DNA from: Pseudobacteriovorax antillogorgiicola
GTDB lineage: Bacteria > Bdellovibrionota_B > Oligoflexia > Oligoflexales > Oligoflexaceae
Assembly: GCF_900177345.1 (NCBI RefSeq)
Contig: NZ_FWZT01000019.1
Location: forward strand, 95,917 to 159,916
DNA length: 64,000 nucleotides
Reading direction: 5' to 3'
Position numbers and translations under genes: made by a program. Numbering within the stretch: position 1 is the first letter of the stretch; each line of letters starts with the position of its first letter. The notes under the pieces are model-generated. The model searched no databases. It was not told the origin of the DNA and saw only the letters and a list, made by a program, of their open reading frames with translations. Positions 15,720 to 24,590 of the stretch are shown here, in pieces.

Positions 15720-16307
15720 CTAGCGGTACTCGCGAACGTCAGTAATCTTCATCCCAGCTGCGAGGGCTCCTTGGATTCCGGGATCGGCATCTTCGAAAAC
15801 CTGGCATTGCTCTGGAGGAATGCCAAGTTCCTTCGCAGCCAACAAGAAAATATCAGGGGAAGGTTTGGGCGCGACATCTGTGTCGGCTGTGATGATGGTC
15901 TTGAAAAGTTCTTTAATACCAATATAGTCAAGGCTGCCATGAACGTGCTTGGCTTGGCCACCGGAAACCACCGCTAGTGGCATGCGGCCATGGTAGTCTT
16001 TAACCAACTGAACAGTGTCTGAAAACGGCTCGAAGTCAGTGACAAACTCCAGAGCAACCTTGTCTTTAAATGCAGCAAATTCTTCTACCGGCAAGTCGGC
16101 ATCAAATTGCCTATTGTAAGCGACTATGGTTTCATGGGTCGGAACTCCTGCCATGTCGCTTAGAAATTGGTCGGTGCATTGGCAGTCCCATTCCTTAAAT
16201 GCTTTGTGCCACGCTAGAAAGTGAGTATGCATATTATCGACGAGGGTGCCATCACAATCAAATATCAAAGCCTTAACGCCAGGAAAAATTGTCATTTCTT
16301 GCTTCAT
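15720..16307 (-). CDS. HAD phosphatase, beta-phosphoglucomutase-like
   Basis: 195 aa HAD-superfamily enzyme. Motif I is FDCDGTLVDNM with both Asp; motif II is AVVSGGQ; motif III/IV is KPSPDIFLLAAKELG with VFEDADPGIQGALAAGM. The helical cap follows motif I, as in YqaB and beta-phosphoglucomutase, so a sugar-phosphate substrate is likely. AAAGGA lies 7 nt before ATG 16307. It follows the PTS genes on the same strand but beyond their terminator, so it may be expressed by read-through or its own promoter; the sugar context fits. Confidence 0.82.
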   Translation of the reverse strand: MKQEMTIFPGVKALIFDCDGTLVDNMHTHFLAWHKAFKEWDCQCTDQFLSDMAGVPTHETIVAYNRQFDADLPVEEFAAFKDKVALEFVTDFEPFSDTVQLVKDYHGRMPLAVVSGGQAKHVHGSLDYIGIKELFKTIITADTDVAPKPSPDIFLLAAKELGIPPEQCQVFEDADPGIQGALAAGMKITDVREYR

Positions 16308-16324
16308 ATATCGATCCTTTGTCA

Positions 16325-16350
16325 TAAAAAAAGCTCCCAGAGGGGAGCTT
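16325..16350 (-). terminator. Intrinsic terminator of the PTS operon
   Basis: AAGCTCCC AGAG GGGAGCTT is a perfect 8-bp stem at 16331-16350. Reading on the minus strand it is followed by seven T. It lies between the EIICB stop and the HAD start. Confidence 0.85.
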
Positions 16351-16391
16351 ATCATGTCTAAACTTGCCGGCTCTGTGGTCCGTGAAAGGGA

Positions 16392-18206
16392 CTAGATGAG
16401 CCGGTTGATTTGCTCGCTGCCCAAACCAACGAGTACATGATAGGACTTATCATCGAAAGGTACCACCTGATAATCACTCAGGCGATTTTGATCGATGAGG
16501 CTAGGGTCTTTCACACGTAAGCGAATCCTAGTCAGGGCACAGCTGGCCTGGTCATCAATATTACTTGTGCCGCCAAAAATCGTGCGAATCGCATCGGCGT
16601 GCTGACGCGCTTCTTGCTCGCTAATCATCTGACTTGGTGGTGCGATGGGCTCCTGAGTTGCACTCGCTTGAGTAGCCATGGGTTCGCCACCATCTTTGAT
16701 AATCCGGTCGATTTCTGTTTTCAATATCTCGGATTGAGTGCCAAAAATGGCCTGCACGTTATTGCCAATCTTTAAAACTCCGCTGGCACCCAGAGCCTTT
16801 AAGGTGGCCTCATCGACCTGATCGGTGCTGTTCACTGAAACCCGTAGGCGTGTGATGCAGGCATCCAATGCTGTGATGTTGGCCGCCCCCCCGAGAGCTG
16901 TGAGAATCCGGGCAGCGACGGGAACAAGGCCACCCTGACCAGAGCCCGATGGGCTGCTACTTCCAATTGGGTCAGCAGAGGCCTCACCTTCAGCTTCACG
17001 ACCCGGTGTTTTGAGGTTGAACTTCTGGATGCAGAAGCGAAATACACCGTAGTAGACTACAGCATAGATAGGGCCGAGGATGAAAACCATTCCTGGATTG
17101 GTATCCATGGCAAAAAACAGGGTGTAGTCAATGAAGCCGTGGGAGAAGGTGTAGCCCAGTTTAGCTCCAGCCAAATACATGATAGGGAAGGCGAGTCCAG
17201 CAAGCAAAGCATGGACGGCGTAAAGCAATGGCGCAACGAACAAGAACGAGAATTCGATGGGCTCAGTAATACCAGTCAGAAAGGACGTCAAGGCCGCAGA
17301 GATCATGATACCGCCCACCTTGGTCTTGTTTTCTGGCTTGGCACACTGCCACATAGCGATTGCAGCCGCTGGCAGGCCGAACATTTTGAAGAGGTAGCCA
17401 CCACCTAAATTACCCGCAGTGGGATCACCATTGAAAAAGCGGGTTAGCTCCCCGTGGACCACATCCCCAGAGGCGGTCGCGAATTCACCGATCTCGAAAA
17501 AGAACGGCACGTTCCAGATGTGGTGGAGGCCAAAAGGAATCAACAGGCGTTCGACGAGTCCGTAGATAAATACAGTTACAGCCATATTTCCCGAAACAGC
17601 CCAGTCGGACATGCTATCAATCACCCCTTGCACGGGAGGCCAGATAATACTCAGTATAAAGCCAATTAAGATGGCAAGAAATGCTGTGACGATGGGTACA
17701 AAGCGCTTTCCAGAAAAGAAGCCGAGATAAGGCGGCAGCTGAATCTGGTAGAAGCGATTGAACATGGCGGCAGCGGCACAGCCGATGATGATACCGCCAA
17801 AAACTCCAGTGTTGATGGATTGGATTCCCATGATGGTTTTGGTTTCGATGCCCCAAGCCTGACCCACGACCCCGGTGGTGCCGAGCATCACCACGTAGCC
17901 GATCACGGCAGCAATGGCAGATACTCCATCGTTCTTTGTCAGTCCGAGGGCCGTACCGATGGCGAATATCAGAGCGAGATTGTCAAAAATGGGGCCACCG
18001 CTGGACCGAAGAATCATAAAAAAGGTGCGAAGAGCTTCCGACTCGATAGTGATCACTCCGCGATCCGCTCCGGATAGCAGTGCACCACCAATTCCGAGCA
18101 AGATACCTGCAACCGGCAGTATTGCTACTGGCAGCATGAGGGAACGCCCAATTTTCTGTAGAAAATCGAAGGCGTTTTTAAAAACATTTCCTTGTGCTGT
18201 TTCCAT
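16392..18206 (-). CDS. ptsG: Glucose PTS permease EIICB with an extra EIIB-like domain
   Basis: 604 aa. Residues 1-375 are the EIIC membrane channel of the glucose/GlcNAc family: LQKIGRSLMLPVAILPVAG, HHIWNVPFFFEIGEF, GLPAAAIAMWQCAKPEN and SFLTGITEPIEFSFLFVAP. The linker FNLKTPGREAE leads to EIIB with LDACITRLRVSV, where Cys is the phosphate carrier. The motif details match PtsG more than NagE. A second EIIB-like module fills the last ~75 residues (SCALTRIRLRV), with one extra residue after its Cys, so whether it accepts phosphate is open. It starts 2 nt after the stop of the general PTS gene, so the two are translationally coupled. Confidence 0.88.
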   Translation of the reverse strand: METAQGNVFKNAFDFLQKIGRSLMLPVAILPVAGILLGIGGALLSGADRGVITIESEALRTFFMILRSSGGPIFDNLALIFAIGTALGLTKNDGVSAIAAVIGYVVMLGTTGVVGQAWGIETKTIMGIQSINTGVFGGIIIGCAAAAMFNRFYQIQLPPYLGFFSGKRFVPIVTAFLAILIGFILSIIWPPVQGVIDSMSDWAVSGNMAVTVFIYGLVERLLIPFGLHHIWNVPFFFEIGEFATASGDVVHGELTRFFNGDPTAGNLGGGYLFKMFGLPAAAIAMWQCAKPENKTKVGGIMISAALTSFLTGITEPIEFSFLFVAPLLYAVHALLAGLAFPIMYLAGAKLGYTFSHGFIDYTLFFAMDTNPGMVFILGPIYAVVYYGVFRFCIQKFNLKTPGREAEGEASADPIGSSSPSGSGQGGLVPVAARILTALGGAANITALDACITRLRVSVNSTDQVDEATLKALGASGVLKIGNNVQAIFGTQSEILKTEIDRIIKDGGEPMATQASATQEPIAPPSQMISEQEARQHADAIRTIFGGTSNIDDQASCALTRIRLRVKDPSLIDQNRLSDYQVVPFDDKSYHVLVGLGSEQINRLI

Positions 18207-18208
18207 CC

Positions 18209-20731
18209 TTAACTCCTAAAGTCCCGAGCGGCTTGTCGAACCTCTTGGCTCGTGCCGAGTGTTAAAACCATCTGCCCCAAATCTCGACAGGCTGGTCGAG
18301 AGAATTTCCTGATTTCATCCTTCACTTCTCCAATCATCGGCAGGCTCACGCTGAACTCATCAATGCCAAGACCCATGAGGATGGGAACAGCATCCAAGTC
18401 GCTGGCGATGCCGCCGCAGACTGCCACGTGCTTGCCGTACTTTTTGGCACCGGCTGTAGCCTTGGCGATTAGTTGCAATACAGCGGGATGGAGTCCATCC
18501 ACGGTTTTTGCGAGCTGGCGATGAGTGCGGTCAGTTGCCAAAGTATACTGGGCAAGGTCGTTGGTCCCGATGGAGAAAAAGTCCACCTCTGGTGCCAAAA
18601 CTTCTGCTTGGAGAGCCGCGGAAGGCACTTCGATCATGATTCCTACCTTAGGCACGCGCCACGACTTTTTCTCACAGATGCCCTGTACCAATGCCTTAAA
18701 TTCTTGAATTTCGTGGAGGAAGCTCACCATGGGAAACATGATTGCAATGGGATGGTCCTGAGCTGCTTGGCAGATGGCCTCCACCTGCTGGGTGATGATC
18801 CGCGGATTTTCTCTATGGATACGGATACCGCGAACTCCCAAAAACGGATTGTCTTCGTCAGGGAACTTGAGATAGGGAAGAGGTTTATCGCCGCCGACGT
18901 CCAGGGTTCGGATCACGAGAGGGCGATCACCTAGAGCCTGGCCGATATCGCTATAGATGCTGACTTGTTCATCGATAGTGGGTTCTCGATCCCGGTGAAG
19001 GAATAAGAACTCTGAACGGAGCAGACCCACCCCTTCGGCTCCGAGCCTAACTCCTTCCTGGCTATCGCTGAGGCTGCCTATGTTGGCGCAAACTTCAAAC
19101 TGGTGACCATCTTTAGAAAGGGCTGCTTCTGAAGCTCGTGAAAGAACGTCCTGCTGATGCCGCGCCGCCTGCTCTCGAATAGCTTTGACCTGGTTAATTT
19201 CCGCTGTTGACGGCTTGAGCTTCAAGGTGCCTTCCGATCCGTCCAGGATAGCAGTGGTGCCAGGAGTGATTTGCAGCACATCCTCGCGAACCCCAGCAAC
19301 CGCTGGAATACCGAGAGACTTGGCAAGAATAGCCACATGAGATGTGGGACCACCTGTGATCGTCACAAAGCCTAAGACGAGTTCGGTATCGAGTCCGACA
19401 ACATCAGACGGGGTGAGATCCTCTGCAACAATGATGGTATCTGCGGGGATGTCCCAGCCGCTGCCTTCCTCATCGAGCAGGAGTTTTAGAACTCGCTGAC
19501 CCACGTCCCGTAGATCATTAGCCCGGGCTGCCAGCAGTTCATTCTTCAGTTTTTGCAAGGCCTGCTCGCGACTGCGATATGCCTCTCGCCAGGCAAAGGC
19601 TGCGGTTTGGCCGTTTTTGATGCCTCTGATGGTATCGTGAAGGATTTCAGGATCGTCTAAGATTTCCAGATGGGCAGCAAAGATTGCGGCGCGATTGGTC
19701 TGGCCCTTGCGTTGCAGATTTTGGTGGAGGGTTTGGATATCTTGCCGCGCTTGTTCGATTCCCTGATCCAGACGAAGCTGCTCAGCTTGTGGGTCGTTGC
19801 TATGCTGGGGAACCTCCCGCTCTTCGGATGAAAGACAGAAGATCTTTCCAGCCGCTAGACCCGCTGAAATCCCTGCTCCTTGATAGGTATTGGGGTCAAG
19901 GTTTTCCGCGGGGGTTTGAGGTGTGGTGGCTGAGGCGTTCGCCTGGTTGGTGCCATGCTCGCTACCGTCATCGTGCAAGGCTCCCAAGATGTTTTGCACC
20001 CTAGCCACAGCTTCCTCAGCATCAGGTCCAGAGGCTTCAATCTCGCACTTTTGATCCAAGGCTAGTTCCAGGGCCATCACGGCAATAATGCTTTTGCCGT
20101 TGGCCTCCTTACCACCCGATCGAAGTGTCACATCGACGTTGAGTTTTTTCAGCTCCGTGACCATCGATGCCGCTGGTCGCGCATGGATGCCGGTAGGGTT
20201 GATGATTTTGACAACTGCTTTTTGAACGTTTTCCCGAGATACTGCGTGATTTCCCTCAGAGCCAGCTGTTCCCCCATCGATGGTGAACAGCTCGTCACCA
20301 ACGTTGATCCGCCCTCCTTGCAGCCGAGGTGTGACCTGAGCATCTCCCGTGACCAAAATTTGCGTCATCAGACTCCTGGCTTTACTGGCGACTTTGTCTA
20401 AGTCGAAACGAATCAGGGGATCACCGCAGCGAACCTGATCACCTGGCTGAACCAGCTGCGAAAAACCGTCGCCTTTTAAGCCGACCGTATCGATACCAAT
20501 GTGCATCATCAGTTCATAAGGCCCTGATTTTAAGGTCAGAGCATGCAATGACGGATGAATGTAGCTCACTGTCCCATCGGCCGGAGCGTAAAGCGTGTCG
20601 GTGATCGGGTCTACAGAAATGCCATCGCCAGCCATACGTTGACTGAAGACAGGATCTGGAACTTGTTCGATCGGATAGACTTGCCCGGCTAGTGGCGATT
20701 TGATGGATAAATGATCGGATGATTGAAGCAT
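18209..20731 (-). CDS. EIIA-HPr-Enzyme I fusion of the sugar PTS
   Basis: 840 aa cytoplasmic multiphosphoryl transfer protein. EIIA(Glc) covers about 5-145 with MMHIGIDTVGLKG (His site), HPr about 180-265 with NPTGIHARPAASMV (His site), and Enzyme I about 285-840 with GGPTSHVAILAKSLGIP (His site), LRSEFLFLHRD, IRTLDVGGDKPLPYL and GTNDLAQYTLATDR. It can carry phosphate from PEP through all soluble steps to the EIICB encoded next. GAGGGGG lies 8 nt before ATG 20731; the open frame extends 28 codons upstream without a better site. With one gene for all soluble parts, this is a self-contained PTS for one sugar. Confidence 0.9.
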   Translation of the reverse strand: MLQSSDHLSIKSPLAGQVYPIEQVPDPVFSQRMAGDGISVDPITDTLYAPADGTVSYIHPSLHALTLKSGPYELMMHIGIDTVGLKGDGFSQLVQPGDQVRCGDPLIRFDLDKVASKARSLMTQILVTGDAQVTPRLQGGRINVGDELFTIDGGTAGSEGNHAVSRENVQKAVVKIINPTGIHARPAASMVTELKKLNVDVTLRSGGKEANGKSIIAVMALELALDQKCEIEASGPDAEEAVARVQNILGALHDDGSEHGTNQANASATTPQTPAENLDPNTYQGAGISAGLAAGKIFCLSSEEREVPQHSNDPQAEQLRLDQGIEQARQDIQTLHQNLQRKGQTNRAAIFAAHLEILDDPEILHDTIRGIKNGQTAAFAWREAYRSREQALQKLKNELLAARANDLRDVGQRVLKLLLDEEGSGWDIPADTIIVAEDLTPSDVVGLDTELVLGFVTITGGPTSHVAILAKSLGIPAVAGVREDVLQITPGTTAILDGSEGTLKLKPSTAEINQVKAIREQAARHQQDVLSRASEAALSKDGHQFEVCANIGSLSDSQEGVRLGAEGVGLLRSEFLFLHRDREPTIDEQVSIYSDIGQALGDRPLVIRTLDVGGDKPLPYLKFPDEDNPFLGVRGIRIHRENPRIITQQVEAICQAAQDHPIAIMFPMVSFLHEIQEFKALVQGICEKKSWRVPKVGIMIEVPSAALQAEVLAPEVDFFSIGTNDLAQYTLATDRTHRQLAKTVDGLHPAVLQLIAKATAGAKKYGKHVAVCGGIASDLDAVPILMGLGIDEFSVSLPMIGEVKDEIRKFSRPACRDLGQMVLTLGTSQEVRQAARDFRS

Positions 20732-21233
20732 CGATGCCGCCCCCTCTATAAAAATGTGTGTCGCAAAACAGGGACTCTTCCCTGCGCTGCTTTTGTTTAG
20801 CACAATCCAGGCCACGCCTGAAGCAGCTCCTAGTTCATAAAAACCGTTTAGTTTACACGATAACCCAGTCAGTTGGAATAAATCGTCGTACGAGATCTAA
20901 TACCCAAGGGACTTTGAGCTGCCTAGGGAGTTTTGTGATGAAAGACTACCCGTAGCTAAAGAGAGAGCTATTTACGAAAAAACGCTCTATTTCAAGTAAA
21001 ACTTGGCAAACAAATCTTCCATAAAGAGAAATCCTTTCAATTATTTTTTGCGTCCACCTAGTACTTTGTGGTTCGGCTCTGCTAGCACAATCGGCGTTTC
21101 CTGGTATAGCAAAGTTATCAAAGACAAAACATTGGACGAGGTTTCAATCTTCAGGGAAACTGTCGTTCGGTTCCCCAGAAGTATGCTCTGGGCAGAGAGC
21201 ACTGGGGATATTTTCTAACTAGAGGGAGTACCT
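20732..21233. other. Divergent promoter region, PTS / beta-glucosidase
   Basis: 502 bp between the leftward PTS operon and the rightward glucosidase gene. It must hold both promoters. An AT-rich stretch with TAGTTTACACG is present near 20850, and short A-rich runs near 20980. I see no clean operator palindrome and no credible gene; the frame at 21003-21218 has no ribosome site or domain. Confidence 0.45.
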
Positions 21234-23741
21234 ATGATCAAACGCAAGATAGCCACTGGTTTTCTACTGGCCCTTAGCTTTTCGGCTGGGGCAGGGCCAA
21301 GCCCGAAACAGTCAGGAGTTGAATCCTGGCCAAAGATTAAAAGTGCAATAGTTCAAGACCCAGCGATGGAAGCACGGATTAGCGAGATCATGAAGTCCAT
21401 GAGTCTTGCAGAAAAAGTGGGACAGATGGTCCAAGGAGAGATTCAGCATGTCACTGCTGAAGATGTAAAAGCATTTCATCTTGGTTCAGTTCTCAACGGT
21501 GGCGGCTCATTTCCTGGTGGCGATAAGCAAGCTCAGGTGAGTGACTGGCTCGCGCTGGCGGATCAGTACTGGGCAGCATCGATGGATGAGTCTGATGGCA
21601 ATATGGGGATTCCCATTCTTTGGGGTACCGATGCGGTCCATGGTCACAACAATGTGCGTGGGGCCACCTTGTTTCCCCATAACATTGGCTTAGGAGCTGC
21701 TCGCGACCCAGATTTGATGGAAAAAATAGGTGAGATCACGGCGCGCGAGGTTGCAGCGACGGGAATCGATTGGACCTTCGCACCAACGTTGGCAGTGGTT
21801 CGTGATGACCGTTGGGGCCGTAGCTATGAGGGTTATGCCGAGTCTCCTGATCTTGTTGAAGATTATGCCGGCAGAATGGTTAAGGGGCTACAAGGATCTC
21901 TGGAATTAGGGCGCGTCATCGCCACAGCTAAGCACTTTATTGGCGACGGTGGCACCAATCTGGGCAAGGATCAAGGGAACACTGAAGTTTCCGAGGCGGA
22001 GCTTCGGGACATTCACGGGCGTGGCTACTTTCCAGCCTTGGCTGCCGGGGTGCAGTCCGTGATGATCACCTTTAACAGTTGGAATGGTGAGAAAGTCCAT
22101 GGCTACAAGTACCTTATTCAAGACGTTTTGAAAGATCGAATGGGTTTTGATGGGCTGGTGGTTTCCGATTGGAATGGCATTGGTCAGGTAAAAGGCTGTA
22201 GTAATAGTGACTGTGCTCAGGCTGTGCTGGCTGGCATTGATCTGTTTATGATTCCCTATAAAGCGGAATGGCGGCCCTTTATTGAAAATACGATTGCTCA
22301 AGTGCAGGGGGGTAAGATTCCCATGAGCCGCATCGATGATGCTGTGCGACGAATCTTGCGAGTCAAGATGCGGGCGGGATTGTTCGATCGGCCCAAGCCC
22401 TCTCAACGCTTGGCAGACACGGCTCAAGTTACCGCGGGGACAGTTGGTGCCACCGAACATAAAAATGTCGCACGGGAAGCTGTTCGAAAATCATTGGTCC
22501 TTTTGAAAAACAATCGCAATCTTCTACCCATACCACGCAGTGCTCGGGTCTTGGTGGCTGGTAAAAGTGCCGATAGCGAAGCCAATCAAACTGGCGGTTG
22601 GACACTTAGTTGGCAGGGAACGGAAAATAGCAAGGACGACTACGTTGGGGTTACCACGGTACTGGATGCCATTCGATCCGTCTCTACTTCGGTTACTTTT
22701 GATCAAGATGGCTCCGAAATCAATCGCAAGTCCCATGATGTAGCTATCGTCGTGATTGGAGAAACGCCCTATGCTGAAGGCCGTGGGGATCTGGGTGCTG
22801 CTGATACTTTAGAGCTTGCCAAGCTTCACCCTGAAGATCTTGAAGTATTGAAACGGGTCAAAGCCAGTGGAGTTCCGGCTGTTGCCATCTATCTTGGCGG
22901 CCGACCACTTTACGCCAACAAGGAAATCAATCTTTCGGATGCGTTTGTGGCTGCTTGGTTACCAGGAAGTGAAGCTGAAGGGATCACCGATGTGATCTTT
23001 CAAGGGCCTGAAGGTGGTGTCAACTATGACTTTACTGGGAAGTTGAGCTTTTCTTGGCCCCAGGAACCTTGTCAGACACCCTTGAATGTAGGTGAAAAAG
23101 CTTATGACCCGTTATTTCCCTATGGCTTTGGGTTGGAATACGGCAAGTCATCGACATTGGCTAAACTACCAGAGCCAAGCCGAGATTTTGGCTGTGGCCA
23201 AGACAGCAGTAGCCCGGTTCAGGACGAGGTGAGGGTTCACGACGAAGGTCAGACCCAAGAGCCTTGGGGGATGTTTATTGGTGACCCTCTCAATGACTGG
23301 CTAGGTATTCAAGTGCGAGCTGATGAGGTTTCAACCCCATCTATCGTTGTGACCCCCGTGGACAACGAAGAGGGCATTCAGTGGGCAGCGAGGCAGTTAG
23401 TGTTTAAAGGCTTAGGCCAAGTCTATTTCCAAAGTCTTGATGGCGCTGGAAGGAATCTTGAGACCTTCGCTGAGGCTGGCAAGCTGAGTTTTCAAGCGAA
23501 GTTGCCTGAGGTTCCCGCAGCTGATGTTCAACTTCGCATTGACTGTGTCTACCCTTGTATCGGTTCCATCGATCTAACACCTAGATTGAATGAAATCGCT
23601 GGCAAAGGCTGGCAGACGGTGACTGTTCCCCTGAGTGAGTTTGATGGTGTTAAATGGAATCGAGTTGACACTCCCTTTCTCATCACCACCAGTGATGCTC
23701 TGACAATCACGATTGATAAGGTGATGTGGGAGAAAGGTTAG
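21234..23741 (+). CDS. Exported GH3 beta-glucosidase
   Basis: 835 aa with signal peptide (MIKRKIATGFLLALSFSAGA). The GH3 (alpha/beta)8 domain occupies about 40-390: WGTDAVHGHNN, TFAPTLAVVRDDRWGR, KHFIGDGGT, and VVSDWNGIGQV, where Asp of SDW is the usual nucleophile. The GH3 C-terminal sandwich (about 410-640) has LLKNNRNLLPI and later FPYGFGLEYG. The last ~170 residues form a beta-sandwich like that of the marine ExoP exo-beta-glucosidases. GAGGGAG precedes ATG. The role would be release of glucose from beta-glucosides in the periplasm or outside, fitting the glucose PTS encoded divergently. Confidence 0.9.
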   Translation: MIKRKIATGFLLALSFSAGAGPSPKQSGVESWPKIKSAIVQDPAMEARISEIMKSMSLAEKVGQMVQGEIQHVTAEDVKAFHLGSVLNGGGSFPGGDKQAQVSDWLALADQYWAASMDESDGNMGIPILWGTDAVHGHNNVRGATLFPHNIGLGAARDPDLMEKIGEITAREVAATGIDWTFAPTLAVVRDDRWGRSYEGYAESPDLVEDYAGRMVKGLQGSLELGRVIATAKHFIGDGGTNLGKDQGNTEVSEAELRDIHGRGYFPALAAGVQSVMITFNSWNGEKVHGYKYLIQDVLKDRMGFDGLVVSDWNGIGQVKGCSNSDCAQAVLAGIDLFMIPYKAEWRPFIENTIAQVQGGKIPMSRIDDAVRRILRVKMRAGLFDRPKPSQRLADTAQVTAGTVGATEHKNVAREAVRKSLVLLKNNRNLLPIPRSARVLVAGKSADSEANQTGGWTLSWQGTENSKDDYVGVTTVLDAIRSVSTSVTFDQDGSEINRKSHDVAIVVIGETPYAEGRGDLGAADTLELAKLHPEDLEVLKRVKASGVPAVAIYLGGRPLYANKEINLSDAFVAAWLPGSEAEGITDVIFQGPEGGVNYDFTGKLSFSWPQEPCQTPLNVGEKAYDPLFPYGFGLEYGKSSTLAKLPEPSRDFGCGQDSSSPVQDEVRVHDEGQTQEPWGMFIGDPLNDWLGIQVRADEVSTPSIVVTPVDNEEGIQWAARQLVFKGLGQVYFQSLDGAGRNLETFAEAGKLSFQAKLPEVPAADVQLRIDCVYPCIGSIDLTPRLNEIAGKGWQTVTVPLSEFDGVKWNRVDTPFLITTSDALTITIDKVMWEKG

Positions 23742-23795
23742 TGCTACGTGTTTTGTTAAAACTATAGGCAGCGAACCTGGTTTCGGAAATCGCTT

Positions 23796-24011
23796 CTAAT
23801 TTGATAATCTTCTGATCTTGGAGGACCTCCAGAGCATTTGCTCCTGGGGGTCTTTTTTTAAGAAATAATTTGGTTGCGACGGTTCGATTTTGGCAGCCTC
23901 CTTTACCTCATAGCCTTGTTTTTCCAGCCGACCTATCAGTAGTTCTCGCTGGGCATCGTCGTCTTCGACAACGAGAACTACGGGACGTTCTGGATTTTTT
24001 GGGTCGTCCAT
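23796..24011 (-). pseudogene. Truncated response-regulator receiver
   Basis: 71 aa frame. Residues 11-39 (VVLVVEDDDAQRELLIGRLE and on) are the first beta-alpha unit of a receiver domain with the acidic pair. After KQGYEVKEA the sequence stops looking like a receiver, and the phospho-accepting Asp and all later parts are missing. The end of the frame runs through the terminator of the convergent glucosidase gene. AGGAGG lies 7 nt before its ATG, and it overlaps the upstream receiver gene by 34 nt, so it was once a functional second cistron. Best read as a 3'-deleted remnant. Confidence 0.6.
23824..23859 (+). terminator. Intrinsic terminator of the beta-glucosidase gene
   Basis: GACCTCCAGAGC pairs with GCTCCTGGGGGTC around an ATTT loop and is followed by seven T on the plus strand. 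It overlaps the 3' part of a truncated receiver frame on the minus strand. Confidence 0.8.
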
Positions 24012-24391
24012 GACGCCGCCTCCTGAGCTGCCTTCATTGCATTGGCAATAAATATGGGTAAAGTTTCCTCGTCAATGGTTCTTTTTAAGGCGAAGCTTGT
24101 AGCTCCGGAGCAACGAGAAAGTTTCTCGACACTTGATTCGAAGGAGTCGGAGATGCAGATGATTGGCATTCTAAATCCGTTTTCCCTAATCATTTGGACA
24201 ACGTGATCGCCAGTTTCTTCTGTCAGGAAAAAGTCAATAAAGATGAGATCGTACTGATTGTTTTTGATCATCGCCTTAGCTGGTTGATACCCCAGGGATG
24301 AGTCGACAACGTTGGAACGACTAAGGCTCGTGAGTAAGCGTCTTAGAATTGTTATGTCCTCGTAGTCGTCATCGATAATCAAAAATCTCAT
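23978..24391 (-). CDS. Single-domain response regulator
   Basis: 137 aa receiver domain. Acidic pair in LIIDDDYED, phospho-acceptor Asp in YDLIFIDFFLTEETGDHV, Ser/Thr switch in IICISDSFES, and Lys in SFALKRTIDEETLP (typical KP replaced by KR). No output domain, so it would work by protein contacts. It is divergent from a hybrid histidine kinase 200 bp away, which may be its partner. Ribosome site weak. Confidence 0.8.
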   Translation of the reverse strand: MRFLIIDDDYEDITILRRLLTSLSRSNVVDSSLGYQPAKAMIKNNQYDLIFIDFFLTEETGDHVVQMIRENGFRMPIICISDSFESSVEKLSRCSGATSFALKRTIDEETLPIFIANAMKAAQEAASWTTQKIQNVP

Positions 24392-24590
24392 GTCAGAGGC
24401 TCTGCTGGTCTTCGTTTAGCTGCCCTTGTGTCGGTGAGCTAGGGCCTTTATTTAATTACTATTAGAAAATTTCTTCTCTGTTTTATAGATCCTTTACCGA
24501 TGTAAGGATGTGGCACGTGACGGTCGATTCACAAAATCACGGCTAGATCATTACTTGCTAGTATGTTTTTAGCCTTTGCAAGGCAGTGAG

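Noticed and set aside
21003..21218. 71-codon plus frame before the glucosidase gene
   Set aside because: No ribosome site, no domain; lies in the promoter region expected for the divergent genes.
21906..22460. Long minus-strand frame (184 codons) inside the GH3 gene
   Set aside because: Antisense shadow of a conserved glycoside hydrolase; composition is that of the reverse complement.
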